Source: Promethearchaeota archaeon
GTDB lineage: Archaea; Asgardarchaeota; Lokiarchaeia; Sigyniarchaeales; SOKP01
Direction of reading: 5' to 3'
Length of the DNA: 43,840 bases
Assembly (NCBI GenBank): GCA_008080735.1
Contig: SHMW01000028.1
Span: 1 to 43,840 of the forward strand
Of the stretch, positions 34,934 through 43,695 are shown piece by piece (position 1 is the stretch's first letter; every line of letters starts with the position of its first letter). The position numbers were made by a program, and so were the translations under genes. Below the pieces are notes generated by a model that was not told where the DNA came from, ran no database searches, and worked only from the letters and a program-made list of their open reading frames with translations.

Positions 34934-36661
34934 ATGTCTTTTTTAAAACATATCGACAAGAATATAATTGAAAATCTCATGAATTCACACGAATTTAAAG
35001 CATGGCTGATTTCGAGACGATGGTTTGGTGATAAATTTCTCTTGTCAAATCTAGATTTTTACATTTCTCTTGAATATTTTGAAATTATCGCTGAGCGAAT
35101 ATTTTTAACTATTATAAAAATCTCCCGAGGAGAGGATTATGAACAATCCTATTTCTTACCTTTACTATACTATAAAAATTTAAATCAGATTTTGGAAAAA
35201 AGTGAGAAAGAGAAAGATAATTTCATAAAACTTACTGAAAACACGTTTAGCAAAAAAATAGCCATAACTCTTGAGAAAGAGCAAAAATCATTCACATTTA
35301 ACTTATTAGAAGCGGAGTTTACATTATTCTTCTGGAAAAACATGTTATTTGAACAAGAGATAACGGAAAGTTTCCCCAAGCTATCACTCAAGCTCACCTT
35401 ATACGAAGAACAATTTCAAGATAAGGAGAATATGAAAAAGGTCCAAAATCTGATCGAAGCAAGTATATATTCTGAAAGATATGATATAATACTAGAGCAA
35501 TTAGGAAAAGGAAATACGACAAATCTGCTATTTAAATTAACTCTTATCAATAAAGTGGAGGATTCAGAACCAATCTCTTATGTGATGAAATCATATAAAG
35601 AGTATTCTGAAAGCCTTGAACCTCAAACTTTATTCGTATTAGTTAAAAATAATTATCCAGGGGCTCCAAATATCTATGGGACTATCAAGTTGATGGGAAA
35701 AGACGCAATAGGAGTATATCAATATATACCAAATCAAGGAAATGTTGGAGATATCCACTGGAACGAGTTAAATGAGATGATTTATGAGGTGTTTTCAGAT
35801 CCAGACGGCGATTATTCAAAATTGGATGAGACGAAAGAAATTTCTCAACTAATTAAAGACTACTGTGAGGCAACTTTACAAGTATCTTCGGAAATTGCAG
35901 AGTCTATAAAGAAGTTACATCACGCATTAATCTTTGCTGAAGATTCGAATTATGCGTCAGAAGTGGTAGAGAGCGACTTTTATTTGAGCAACTACACCCA
36001 AAAACTCAATCTTATGATTTCGGATCTTCAATACTTGATGAAACAAGAATCAGAAAATATGTTCTATAACCTCCCTAAAATTAGTTCTGTCTTAATTGAC
36101 ACCAAAGATGTTTTAGAAAAATTCAGAACGGAATTTCAAAAAGAAAGCATTGATGTACAACCGGTGCATCAAGATCTTCATATGGAACAAATTCTTTATG
36201 AAAAAAAAAACGGTCCTTACCAATTCTATTTCATGGATTTTGAAGGAGATCCACAACTGTCTTTAGAAGAGAAAAAACAAAAATATCCTACGGAAAAAGA
36301 CTTGGCATCATATCTACGTTCATTAAGTTATATAAAATTCAATACCTTACTTCAATATATAGAAAAAAAGATCGTTGATAAAGAGAAATATGTTGTTTCC
36401 GAAGAAATTTTATATAGTCTATTTTTCCGAAAAGGAACACGCGAGAAACGAAAAACTTTAGATGCGCTACTAAGATTCTTGAATAAATGGGAAGTAAAAA
36501 TTATGAACAAATTTCTAAAAGACCTTAACCCAAGCATTACTCTAATCAACTACTATACTATAGAACGTATTCTTCATGAGGTTCAATATGAAATGCTCTT
36601 TCGGCCCAACAAATTTATTATACCCCTTTTAGGACTCCAAGAAATAATAGAGAATAACTAA
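34934..36661 (+). CDS. Maltokinase-like kinase (aminoglycoside phosphotransferase fold)
   Basis: A 575-residue kinase. The N-terminal cap begins with the maltokinase hallmark RRWFGDK (28-34), and the C-terminal kinase lobe has the catalytic loop HQDLHMEQIL near residue 414 and the metal motif DFEGDP near 435. These match Mak/Pep2-type maltokinases, which phosphorylate maltose to maltose-1-phosphate with ATP. The typical HGDLH is HQDLH here; the catalytic Asp is kept. Length exceeds the usual 440-480, with an extended cap. AGGTGGGAATCAC before the ATG is a good ribosome binding site. The product would feed a GlgE-type pathway, but GlgE is not in the window, so the fate of the phosphate ester is open. 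Confidence 0.85.
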   Translation: MSFLKHIDKNIIENLMNSHEFKAWLISRRWFGDKFLLSNLDFYISLEYFEIIAERIFLTIIKISRGEDYEQSYFLPLLYYKNLNQILEKSEKEKDNFIKLTENTFSKKIAITLEKEQKSFTFNLLEAEFTLFFWKNMLFEQEITESFPKLSLKLTLYEEQFQDKENMKKVQNLIEASIYSERYDIILEQLGKGNTTNLLFKLTLINKVEDSEPISYVMKSYKEYSESLEPQTLFVLVKNNYPGAPNIYGTIKLMGKDAIGVYQYIPNQGNVGDIHWNELNEMIYEVFSDPDGDYSKLDETKEISQLIKDYCEATLQVSSEIAESIKKLHHALIFAEDSNYASEVVESDFYLSNYTQKLNLMISDLQYLMKQESENMFYNLPKISSVLIDTKDVLEKFRTEFQKESIDVQPVHQDLHMEQILYEKKNGPYQFYFMDFEGDPQLSLEEKKQKYPTEKDLASYLRSLSYIKFNTLLQYIEKKIVDKEKYVVSEEILYSLFFRKGTREKRKTLDALLRFLNKWEVKIMNKFLKDLNPSITLINYYTIERILHEVQYEMLFRPNKFIIPLLGLQEIIENN

Positions 36662-36675
36662 TAAACTTTCATTTT

Positions 36676-37314
36676 CTATTTCTTATCCTCAACTTTAGCA
36701 AATTCAAAAGCAAAATGTGAAGCATCCCGTCTGACGGGTTGGATGGTCTCTTTATATTTTTTCATTAATTTACTACTGTCTTCCAGTTCCTCCGTGATAA
36801 ATTCCTTATCAAAATCACCTTTATCGCCTTTTGTGATAAGATACCAAATAAAAGCCTCCACAAACCGTTCGGGTCCAAACTTTTTGGTAATTAAAATATA
36901 GTTCTGTTTATCAATAAATTTTGGAAATAATCCATATTCTTCACAGAGATCTAATTTATAAGATATATCGTCCAATTTTCCTTGTAACCTTGCGAGATCG
37001 TTGATAAAGCGAGCTAGCTCTGTCCCAAGTTCGATCTGTTTTTTTTCATCAAAATTTGTAATTAAAGACTTAAAAAATCTCCTTTTTAATAAAACAAGGT
37101 CATTTTCATTGAAAGATTTTATCGAACTATGGTCTATTAAAAAAAAGCGAGCCCGTTCTAAATACTCTCTAATGACCGCCGCTTTAGTGAGACGTCTCTT
37201 TCTGCAAATCTCATCTAATGTGTTATCTAACTCTGGACTTATCCTTACGGTGAGAATTGCATCCTTCTTATTTTTATTTTTATCTTTCGACGTAGATTAT
37301 ACACCTAATTCCAT
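36676..37314 (-). pseudogene. Ribbon-helix-helix regulator with an in-frame TAA at codon 6
   Basis: From ATG at 37314 the frame reads MELGV, a TAA at 37297-37299, then stays open for 206 codons to the stop at 36676. After the TAA comes a clear ribbon-helix-helix domain: strand AILTVRIS, helix PELDNTLDEICRKRR, then LTKAAVIREYLERARFF. A helical C-terminal part follows (LARFINDLARLQGKLDDISY, FGPERFVEAFIWYLI). No ATG, GTG or TTG start lies between the TAA and the ribbon-helix-helix domain; the first ATG is codon 114 (36975), which would lose it. TATAAATC lies 27 bases before ATG 37314, ideal for a leaderless transcript. So a nonsense mutation, a rare start codon, or a sequencing error is likely. 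It lies 153 bp after the SWIM gene on the same strand. Confidence 0.6.
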
Positions 37315-37333
37315 TTTGAAGTGTTTTTATGGT

Positions 37334-37341
37334 GATTTATA
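37334..37341 (-). promoter_or_regulatory. TATA box for a leaderless start at 37314
   Basis: TATAAATC on the minus strand with its first base 27 nt before the A of the ATG. This is the spacing expected if transcription begins at the start codon, and no Shine-Dalgarno site is present. Confidence 0.45.
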
Positions 37342-37467
37342 GATTAATATAACAAATTCTATGTAACGAAAGTAATTTTTGTATTTATTTCTATTCATAT
37401 TGAAATGATTTTAAAAACTGCAATCTCTATCCAAAAGCAGAAAAAAGTGAGTTCAATTAAAATTTTT

Positions 37468-39852
37468 TCAAACAGAGATTACAGAAAGTACTTCTGGGTT
37501 ATCTATACGAAGAAATTCCAAATTTTTGAGAATTTTTTCAAGATCTTCTATTGTAATTAAGAATTTACCTTGCATTTTTTTGTTATTTTTAACCTTCTCA
37601 ACTTTGATAATTTCCAAAGCATCTACGATTTTTTTTCCATATTCGTTCCTCATCAAATCGGAAATATCATATAATCCATTTTTAATCTTAATTATTTTAG
37701 AGTTTTCTAATTCATCCTTAAGATCATAGATAATTTTTAGTGTCCATTTTTTAAACTCTGGAAATGACTTAAGATTCTTCAAATTAATTTCATGATATTT
37801 CTTATTTTTGATCGAATCAATTAATTTAGCAGTAATAAATTTTTTAAAATCATATCTTAATTCTTGCAAGCAATCCCTATTCAGAGGGGTTTTTGAAAAC
37901 TCCAAAACTGTATTCTCATCTCTAAAAATAGTTTTATAGCGCTTAAAGCCAATCAAATTTAGAATTTTATTCTCTGAATGAGATTGATTCCGTATTTTCT
38001 GATAAAAATGATTATAATCGGCTGAGACCTTTTCTTGCATCAATTTGTTGAAATGGTATTTAAATCGGTCCTTTTTAGGGGAGAATATGTTTTCAAATTG
38101 TTGATTAATCCTATTGTAGGCATCAATTTCATCAATTTTATGATTCTTCAAATCAGCTACTATATTAAACGGTAAATAGGAGCATACATACACTATTCCT
38201 TCATAAACCAAGTCAATAGCTGTTTTTATACCCAATTTTCGTATTGGGCGGAATATCTTAATGTTTGATGGTTTTATCGTAATCGGTTCTTTCAGACATA
38301 AAATCAGGTCAAAAGGTTTGATCTCATAAGTTAAAGGATTATCCTTTTCGGGAATGATAAATCCGTCATTAAATTGACAAATATAACTCCCTAAAACCGG
38401 TTTTTGAGCAAGATCCCACTCAATAAGGATATATTTTTTCACATCTTTTAACCTTAGGTGAAAATTTAATTCACCAGTATCATGTGTATATGCAGTATTT
38501 TGAATACTAGGATTCTCATCCTTCCAGAATTGTTTGACTTCTCTTTCTAATGGATTATTGCTATTAAAAATATGTTTAAATACAGGATAATTTTCTACAA
38601 AATAATTAATACTAATATAATCCAGATGATGTTTCTCAAATCCACATTTCTGAAGGATATAATAGTAGAGAGGAGATTTGTTTTTTTTCACATTGGACCA
38701 TAAGATCGTGGGAAATTGGTATTTATAATGAAATTTGATCTCTTCAAGTTTATCCGTTTTCGTATTTGATATCACTAATGATCTTAAAGCGGCATGTTTT
38801 TGTTTTAGGCCTTCTCGATAAAGATTTTCAATCTTCGTTTTATAATCAATTAATTCGGAAGTTGAAACAACTGAATCTTTAACCTGCAAATTATTTGCTA
38901 TGTCCATTAGAGCCTGTACATAGGGTTTTGAATCTAGATTGGTTATTGCCCGTTGAATTTCAGACTTCACGATATTAGTGATCTTTTTTTTTATAGCTTT
39001 ATTTGATAAGTCTTTGTGGTTTTCAAATTCACGGCACTTAATAAAGAAAGGTTCGAGAGATAGTTTATTCTGAAATTTATGGAGCAGAATAAATTTTAAA
39101 ATTGTATTTTCAATTTCAGAGAAATTGATTTGATTTAGCAATCTTGTTCTCTCAACTTCTTCTAATTTCAACAATAAAAGCTGGATTTTAATAAAAATAC
39201 CAACTAGATTTTCAAAAATATACGAATCTATCTTAGAAATTATTGAATTGATAATTTTTGGAAAGGAAGCAGAATTTTTCCTAATAAATTGTTCATGTTG
39301 GACTATATATTGGATAAATTGACCTGGTAAATCCTTTTCTGTTGATAAATTTAGAATTCTCGAAATATAATCTAAGTTCTTTGATTGTCTATAGGCTTGA
39401 GATAAAAATTCAATTGCCTCTAGATATTTTTTCTCTTTGATCAATTTATTAGCCTTTTGGGCGGAGTTCTCTTGTTTGCTTCTTTTTATATCTGCGAAAT
39501 TAGAAGAAAATTTTATATTCTTATAATTCCCTACAATCTTTTTGCAAACCTCATGATCAATTACTAAAAGTGTTTTTAAGATATGTTTACAGAAGTTATA
39601 GCCTTTTTTATAATCGGGACAATCATGAATGACTAGAAAAGTATTACTTTCATTTTCAAGAATATTAACGATATAGTTATTATTACTGGAGCCTTTTATA
39701 CTGCATAAAATAGTAATAGGATTGGTTTCAACATCAAAATTAATAAAATTCTTTGATGGTATATTTCTTGCTCTACTCAATCTCTTTCCGACAGCATATC
39801 TTTTTACAAGATCTTCATTTTTTCTGTTATTTACTAATCTAATATTTTTCAC
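37468..39852 (-). CDS. SWIM-type zinc-finger protein of an AAA+/VWA/SWIM operon
   Basis: A 794-residue protein, mostly alpha-helical. Near the N-terminus is a SWIM-like zinc motif, H76-x-C78-x9-C88-x-H90 (within VIHDCPDYKKGYNFCKHIL). The canonical form is CxC...CxH, so the first cysteine is His here. The preceding strands (ITILCSIKGSSNNNYIVNIL) match the SWIM context. Residues 120-400 contain TPR-like helices (KKYLEAIEFLSQAYRQ); the rest has no domain I recognise. The start is a GTG at 39852 inside AGGTGA, 10 bp after the VWA stop. This unusual arrangement makes the exact start uncertain. Third gene of the operon. The E. coli yehL-yehP-yehQ cluster has the same trio (MoxR-type AAA+, VWA, SWIM). 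Confidence 0.7.
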   Translation of the reverse strand: MKNIRLVNNRKNEDLVKRYAVGKRLSRARNIPSKNFINFDVETNPITILCSIKGSSNNNYIVNILENESNTFLVIHDCPDYKKGYNFCKHILKTLLVIDHEVCKKIVGNYKNIKFSSNFADIKRSKQENSAQKANKLIKEKKYLEAIEFLSQAYRQSKNLDYISRILNLSTEKDLPGQFIQYIVQHEQFIRKNSASFPKIINSIISKIDSYIFENLVGIFIKIQLLLLKLEEVERTRLLNQINFSEIENTILKFILLHKFQNKLSLEPFFIKCREFENHKDLSNKAIKKKITNIVKSEIQRAITNLDSKPYVQALMDIANNLQVKDSVVSTSELIDYKTKIENLYREGLKQKHAALRSLVISNTKTDKLEEIKFHYKYQFPTILWSNVKKNKSPLYYYILQKCGFEKHHLDYISINYFVENYPVFKHIFNSNNPLEREVKQFWKDENPSIQNTAYTHDTGELNFHLRLKDVKKYILIEWDLAQKPVLGSYICQFNDGFIIPEKDNPLTYEIKPFDLILCLKEPITIKPSNIKIFRPIRKLGIKTAIDLVYEGIVYVCSYLPFNIVADLKNHKIDEIDAYNRINQQFENIFSPKKDRFKYHFNKLMQEKVSADYNHFYQKIRNQSHSENKILNLIGFKRYKTIFRDENTVLEFSKTPLNRDCLQELRYDFKKFITAKLIDSIKNKKYHEINLKNLKSFPEFKKWTLKIIYDLKDELENSKIIKIKNGLYDISDLMRNEYGKKIVDALEIIKVEKVKNNKKMQGKFLITIEDLEKILKNLEFLRIDNPEVLSVISV

Positions 39853-39862
39853 CTAAATGACT

Positions 39863-42421
39863 TTACTGGTTGGAAATAATCTCAGAGATCAATTTAGGAA
39901 AATCCCTCCATTGATCCAAGGTTAATAGGCTGCCCTCTGCCATTTTTACCATCCTATTTGCTAAAACGGGTGAAAAATTAAATTTAGGAACAACCATTAC
40001 AAACCTTACATTATTATCTTTCATTTTACGCAATTCTTGTTTACTATCATCGAAATCGAAAACGTCGGCATCAGTAAATAAAATATTTAATCGATATTTT
40101 GAACGAGTTTTTTTTTCAAACTGATCATTAGCCCAATCTAAAGCTGCTCGTATGCAAGTTCCTCCGTAGGCGTTTATATCTAACAATTCTTCAACCAATT
40201 GGTCTAAATCTATATCTTCATCAATGTCTTTTAGTTTATGAGTATTAGACTCAAAAAATGAAAGTGCGAGTTCTTCAGGATTAAAAGCATATACCAACAT
40301 TGTAGCACATAAAGCCATCTGTGCAAGTTTCTCTCCACTCATACTTCCACTGATATCTAATTCTAAAACCAGACATCTAAGCCCTTGACTTGTTTTATGA
40401 ACCAAAAAGTCATCATCAGTAATCATATTGATTGTTTTTCCAGATTCAATAATATTATTAATAGTATCTTCTAAATCTATAAGTTCAAAACTATCACCAA
40501 TATTATATGGGACGACTGTATTTTCAACTAAGGGACCCGAATTCGAGGTTCCTATGAGATTGTTTGCTGCCTTTATGCCAAGATCAATCATTATATTTTT
40601 TATTATTTGTTTTACCTTTTCTTTCACTATCGGAGAGATATTATGTTTAGAAAAAAACCATTGCTCCAATAAATCCAACCCACTCCCCGCACCTAATGAT
40701 GAGATAGCAAGGTCTATAAATTCATTTCCAAGGTTGTTTGCGTGTTGAAGAACATCAGCCAGATTAGTCTCACCCATCGCAGAGATGATTGAAAGATTAG
40801 GAGGATCCATATCAAAAGCGATATCAACTAACTCTCCCACTTGATTCCGATTTAATTTAAGGTTTTTAAGAAATTTTTTGTAGTCTTGATATTGGGATTG
40901 ATTCTCAGACACAATTTTTCTCAGATTATCATAAGTAGGGTTTATTAATTTGAGAATTTCTGATTCTGACATTCCTAATTCTTTTCCAATCTTTTTTATC
41001 GTATTCGTATCAAGATGATAACCCATATCAGAAAACTCCTCTATAACATTCTTAAAATCTTCTTGGTTTGAAACATAAGGTAGGGTTTTGTCTAAAATCT
41101 CATTGATTTTATCCTTAAGTTGAGTTTTACAAATCGGATCTGAACAATATGATCTTTGATTTATAACTTTATCCAGATAATTCTTAATATAATTATATTG
41201 ATTCTCGGATTTCTCATTTTCCCGTATGATAGTATCTAATTCTTCATCAATTGTATTGCTCAACAATTCTCTCCAATTATTAGATTTTGTAGGATTATTA
41301 ATAAGAGCATCTCGGATCTCTTCTAATTCTGGAGTATCATCTAATTGATTAGATATTTCCTCCATATAGGTATCTAACAAGTGTCCCCCAAAGTATCTAT
41401 CAATATTTTTAATAGTCTTATAAGTTTCCTCAAAATCTTTGTCAAGACTATTTTCTATTAAATTTTCAAGAATTTCTTCTGATAAATCTAAATTCTCACC
41501 CAGTGTTTTTGCGGCCTCAAAAAAGTCATTAATGTCTCTATTCATCCCTGAAAGAAATTCTTCAAATAAATTTCGTACTAATTTTGTGCCCGAATCATCT
41601 AAAACTTCAGATTTGATTAAGAAATCCATTGTTTTGAGAGCATTATAAAAGTTATCGCAAAACTGATCCCTCATAGTTTTTTCGAAGTTTGTTTTTTTTT
41701 TTTCTTGTGCTAGCTCAGCGCCCATTCGTTCATGAATCTTTTCCGTCTTTTGCTTTAGTTCATCAAGAAGATCTAAAATTTTAAAATTAAGAATATCTTC
41801 CGGTTCCAAATTATTAATTTTTTTTCTTAAGATATTTTGAGCATATTCAATCAAATCATTAAGTGTTTGGATATTATTGAAATTGGCAATCATATTGTCC
41901 TCTATTACTTTTAATGCTGTTTTAAAAGGATCATCTTTTAAATCTTCCTTGAATTTATGAAAAAACTCATCATAAGCATTATGGTATGCTTGATCCCAAT
42001 CAAAATCGTCCAATTCTTTCAGATTCCGTTCAAGAAAATTTAGATCATCAAAAATCTCATCCAACTCATCAAAGGTAGATTTAAATTCATTTACTAAATC
42101 CGAAGCATTCACAGTTTCCAGCATATCCAGATTGCTCAACTCATCTATCGATAGAGCCTTTTTATGTGGATTTGAATATGATAATATCTCATTGGCGATC
42201 TTTCTTGCAAGTTCTTGATTTTCCAAAGGACTCGTAACTACAGCAATTTCTACAAAATCTTTTAAATCACAATACCCCCGATTAATAAATCTTGCAATAA
42301 TTAATCTACAAATCGCAAGAGCTTGTCTAATCGACGGTTTATAAGGACATTTTTCGTGATTCCGCAGAATATGGATAAATTTTAATGAAAACCATATTGG
42401 ATCTTGAGGAAATAATATCAT
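39863..42421 (-). CDS. VWA domain protein, partner of the MoxR-type ATPase
   Basis: An 852-residue protein from ATG 42421, which has GAGG at 42433-42436 eleven bases upstream. A TTG at 42466 would add 15 residues and overlap the AAA+ gene by 14 bases, but it has no ribosome binding site. The N-terminus (ILFPQDPIWFSLKFIHILR, SIRQALAICRLIIARF) is like other VWA partners of MoxR ATPases. The middle 550 residues are charged and helical. The C-terminal VWA domain (about 680-850) has a complete MIDAS: DISGS near 688, GGT near 752 and FTDAD near 781. Such proteins bind Mg2+ and act with MoxR AAA+ proteins in assembling or remodelling targets. Confidence 0.88.
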   Translation of the reverse strand: MILFPQDPIWFSLKFIHILRNHEKCPYKPSIRQALAICRLIIARFINRGYCDLKDFVEIAVVTSPLENQELARKIANEILSYSNPHKKALSIDELSNLDMLETVNASDLVNEFKSTFDELDEIFDDLNFLERNLKELDDFDWDQAYHNAYDEFFHKFKEDLKDDPFKTALKVIEDNMIANFNNIQTLNDLIEYAQNILRKKINNLEPEDILNFKILDLLDELKQKTEKIHERMGAELAQEKKKTNFEKTMRDQFCDNFYNALKTMDFLIKSEVLDDSGTKLVRNLFEEFLSGMNRDINDFFEAAKTLGENLDLSEEILENLIENSLDKDFEETYKTIKNIDRYFGGHLLDTYMEEISNQLDDTPELEEIRDALINNPTKSNNWRELLSNTIDEELDTIIRENEKSENQYNYIKNYLDKVINQRSYCSDPICKTQLKDKINEILDKTLPYVSNQEDFKNVIEEFSDMGYHLDTNTIKKIGKELGMSESEILKLINPTYDNLRKIVSENQSQYQDYKKFLKNLKLNRNQVGELVDIAFDMDPPNLSIISAMGETNLADVLQHANNLGNEFIDLAISSLGAGSGLDLLEQWFFSKHNISPIVKEKVKQIIKNIMIDLGIKAANNLIGTSNSGPLVENTVVPYNIGDSFELIDLEDTINNIIESGKTINMITDDDFLVHKTSQGLRCLVLELDISGSMSGEKLAQMALCATMLVYAFNPEELALSFFESNTHKLKDIDEDIDLDQLVEELLDINAYGGTCIRAALDWANDQFEKKTRSKYRLNILFTDADVFDFDDSKQELRKMKDNNVRFVMVVPKFNFSPVLANRMVKMAEGSLLTLDQWRDFPKLISEIISNQ

Positions 42422-42432
42422 ATGAATTTTTA

Positions 42433-42436
42433 CCTC
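42433..42436 (-). promoter_or_regulatory. Shine-Dalgarno site deciding the VWA start
   Basis: GAGG (in TAGAGGTAAAAATTCAT) on the minus strand, 11 bases before ATG 42421. It favours this ATG over the upstream TTG at 42466. Confidence 0.55.
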
Positions 42437-42452
42437 TATAATAGCGCAGTTT

Positions 42453-43682
42453 TTAAGCCGTTCCAATTATTTGTGAAATAATATTGGTGGCAATATCATT
42501 AACTTTCACTCCTGGTTTTGGATTAATTGCACCAATTAAAACATTTTTGGCAACTTTTCTTAATATTTGATTTGGGTTTTGATGTGGATATTTCAACTTT
42601 AACAAACCCGATAGTCTTGCCATTGCAATACCACTTCTCAAACTTGCTGGAATTTGAATTTGATGATGATTTCTGGTACGGCTGATTATCAAATATATTT
42701 TTTCAAGGATACTTTCATCTATTTTATAATGGGGATTATTTTTTTCAATAATTTTCATTTCAGTTTGCTTTTCGGGATAATCAAGCTCTATCCAGACGTT
42801 AAACCTATCCTTTAGCGCCTCTCCTAGGCGGTGCGTTCCAACGAGCTCAGAAGGGTTCATAGAGCCGATAAAGAAGAACCCGCTTGATGCTTTAATACGT
42901 CCAAGATGAGGGACTGCGAAGGTTCTTTCTTCAAGCGGTTCAAGCAACGAATTCTGGGTATATTCCGTCGCCCTATTAATCTCGTTAGCTAAAAATACTC
43001 CACCTTTAAGCATTGTTTTTAATAATGGTCCTGGGTTAAAAGAGTCAAAATTAAATCCCTTTTGAATGGTAATTGAGGGATTAAAGGATCCAATCAAATG
43101 AGCGGGTTTAGTAGATTCATCAAATGTGATCCATTCAAAGGATTGATTGCCGGTGAGTTCAGATCTCATTTGCGCATAATATCTGCATAGAGTAGTTTTT
43201 CCTATTCCAGGAGGACCCACGAGAATTGGATGAAGCTCTGAAGCATCAGCCTCTAAAAGAAGATCTAAAGCTTCTTTATACTGCCCTGATAATACTATTT
43301 CAATCTTCTTTTCCTTTTCTGAAACTTTATTTTTTTCAAATAACGTTTTCAAATCAGCTTCATTCTGTTTTTGTGCTTCCCTCATCAACTTCTTAAATAG
43401 AGTTGTCTCTTTTAATATATCCAAAAAATCCTCATTATCGACAGTCTTATCCTTCCTTTTTTTTACATTATTGACTTTTTTTTCTTTTGAGATCTCTTTT
43501 TTATCTAAAAGATTATTTTTTTCCAAAATTATGTATAATTCCTCTTCAGTGAGAGTTTGTATAATTAATTCAATAATCGCTTTCTTTCTCAGACCATTAT
43601 ACTCCTCAATCTTATAACTCTTGCATATCTTTATTAGATTTTTTACGGTTAATTTCCCTAACAAAACATTTGGATTTTGCAA
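42453..43682 (-). CDS. MoxR-type AAA+ ATPase with N-terminal SAP/Rho_N-like domain
   Basis: A 409-residue ATPase. Residues 8-50 (LGKLTVKNLIKICKSYKI, LRKKAIIELIIQTL) resemble a SAP or Rho_N nucleic-acid-binding helix pair. A lysine-rich linker (60-125) follows. The AAA+ core has Walker A GPPGIGKTT (156-164), Walker B GGVFLANEINRA with N233-E234, sensor 1 in GSMNP, the arginine finger region EALKDRF (R293) and sensor 2 in PASLRSG (R349). The EINRA after Walker B and GTHRLGEALKDRF are MoxR hallmarks. The usual Walker B Asp is Asn. Start is TTG at 43682 with GGGTG at 43691-43695, 8-nt spacing; the next ATG (codon 100) would lose the N-terminal domain. First gene of the VWA/SWIM operon. Confidence 0.88.
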   Translation of the reverse strand: MQNPNVLLGKLTVKNLIKICKSYKIEEYNGLRKKAIIELIIQTLTEEELYIILEKNNLLDKKEISKEKKVNNVKKRKDKTVDNEDFLDILKETTLFKKLMREAQKQNEADLKTLFEKNKVSEKEKKIEIVLSGQYKEALDLLLEADASELHPILVGPPGIGKTTLCRYYAQMRSELTGNQSFEWITFDESTKPAHLIGSFNPSITIQKGFNFDSFNPGPLLKTMLKGGVFLANEINRATEYTQNSLLEPLEERTFAVPHLGRIKASSGFFFIGSMNPSELVGTHRLGEALKDRFNVWIELDYPEKQTEMKIIEKNNPHYKIDESILEKIYLIISRTRNHHQIQIPASLRSGIAMARLSGLLKLKYPHQNPNQILRKVAKNVLIGAINPKPGVKVNDIATNIISQIIGTA

Positions 43683-43690
43683 TTCTTTAA

Positions 43691-43695
43691 CACCC
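43691..43695 (-). promoter_or_regulatory. Shine-Dalgarno site deciding the TTG start of the AAA+ gene
   Basis: GGGTG on the minus strand, 8 bases before TTG 43682. The remaining 145 bases to the window end are AT-rich and should hold the operon promoter; nothing else is recognised there. Confidence 0.55.

Noticed and set aside
37001..37342. 113-codon open frame on the plus strand
   Set aside because: It is antisense to the ribbon-helix-helix frame, whose domain is clear on the minus strand; the plus-strand translation is low in complexity and has no motif.
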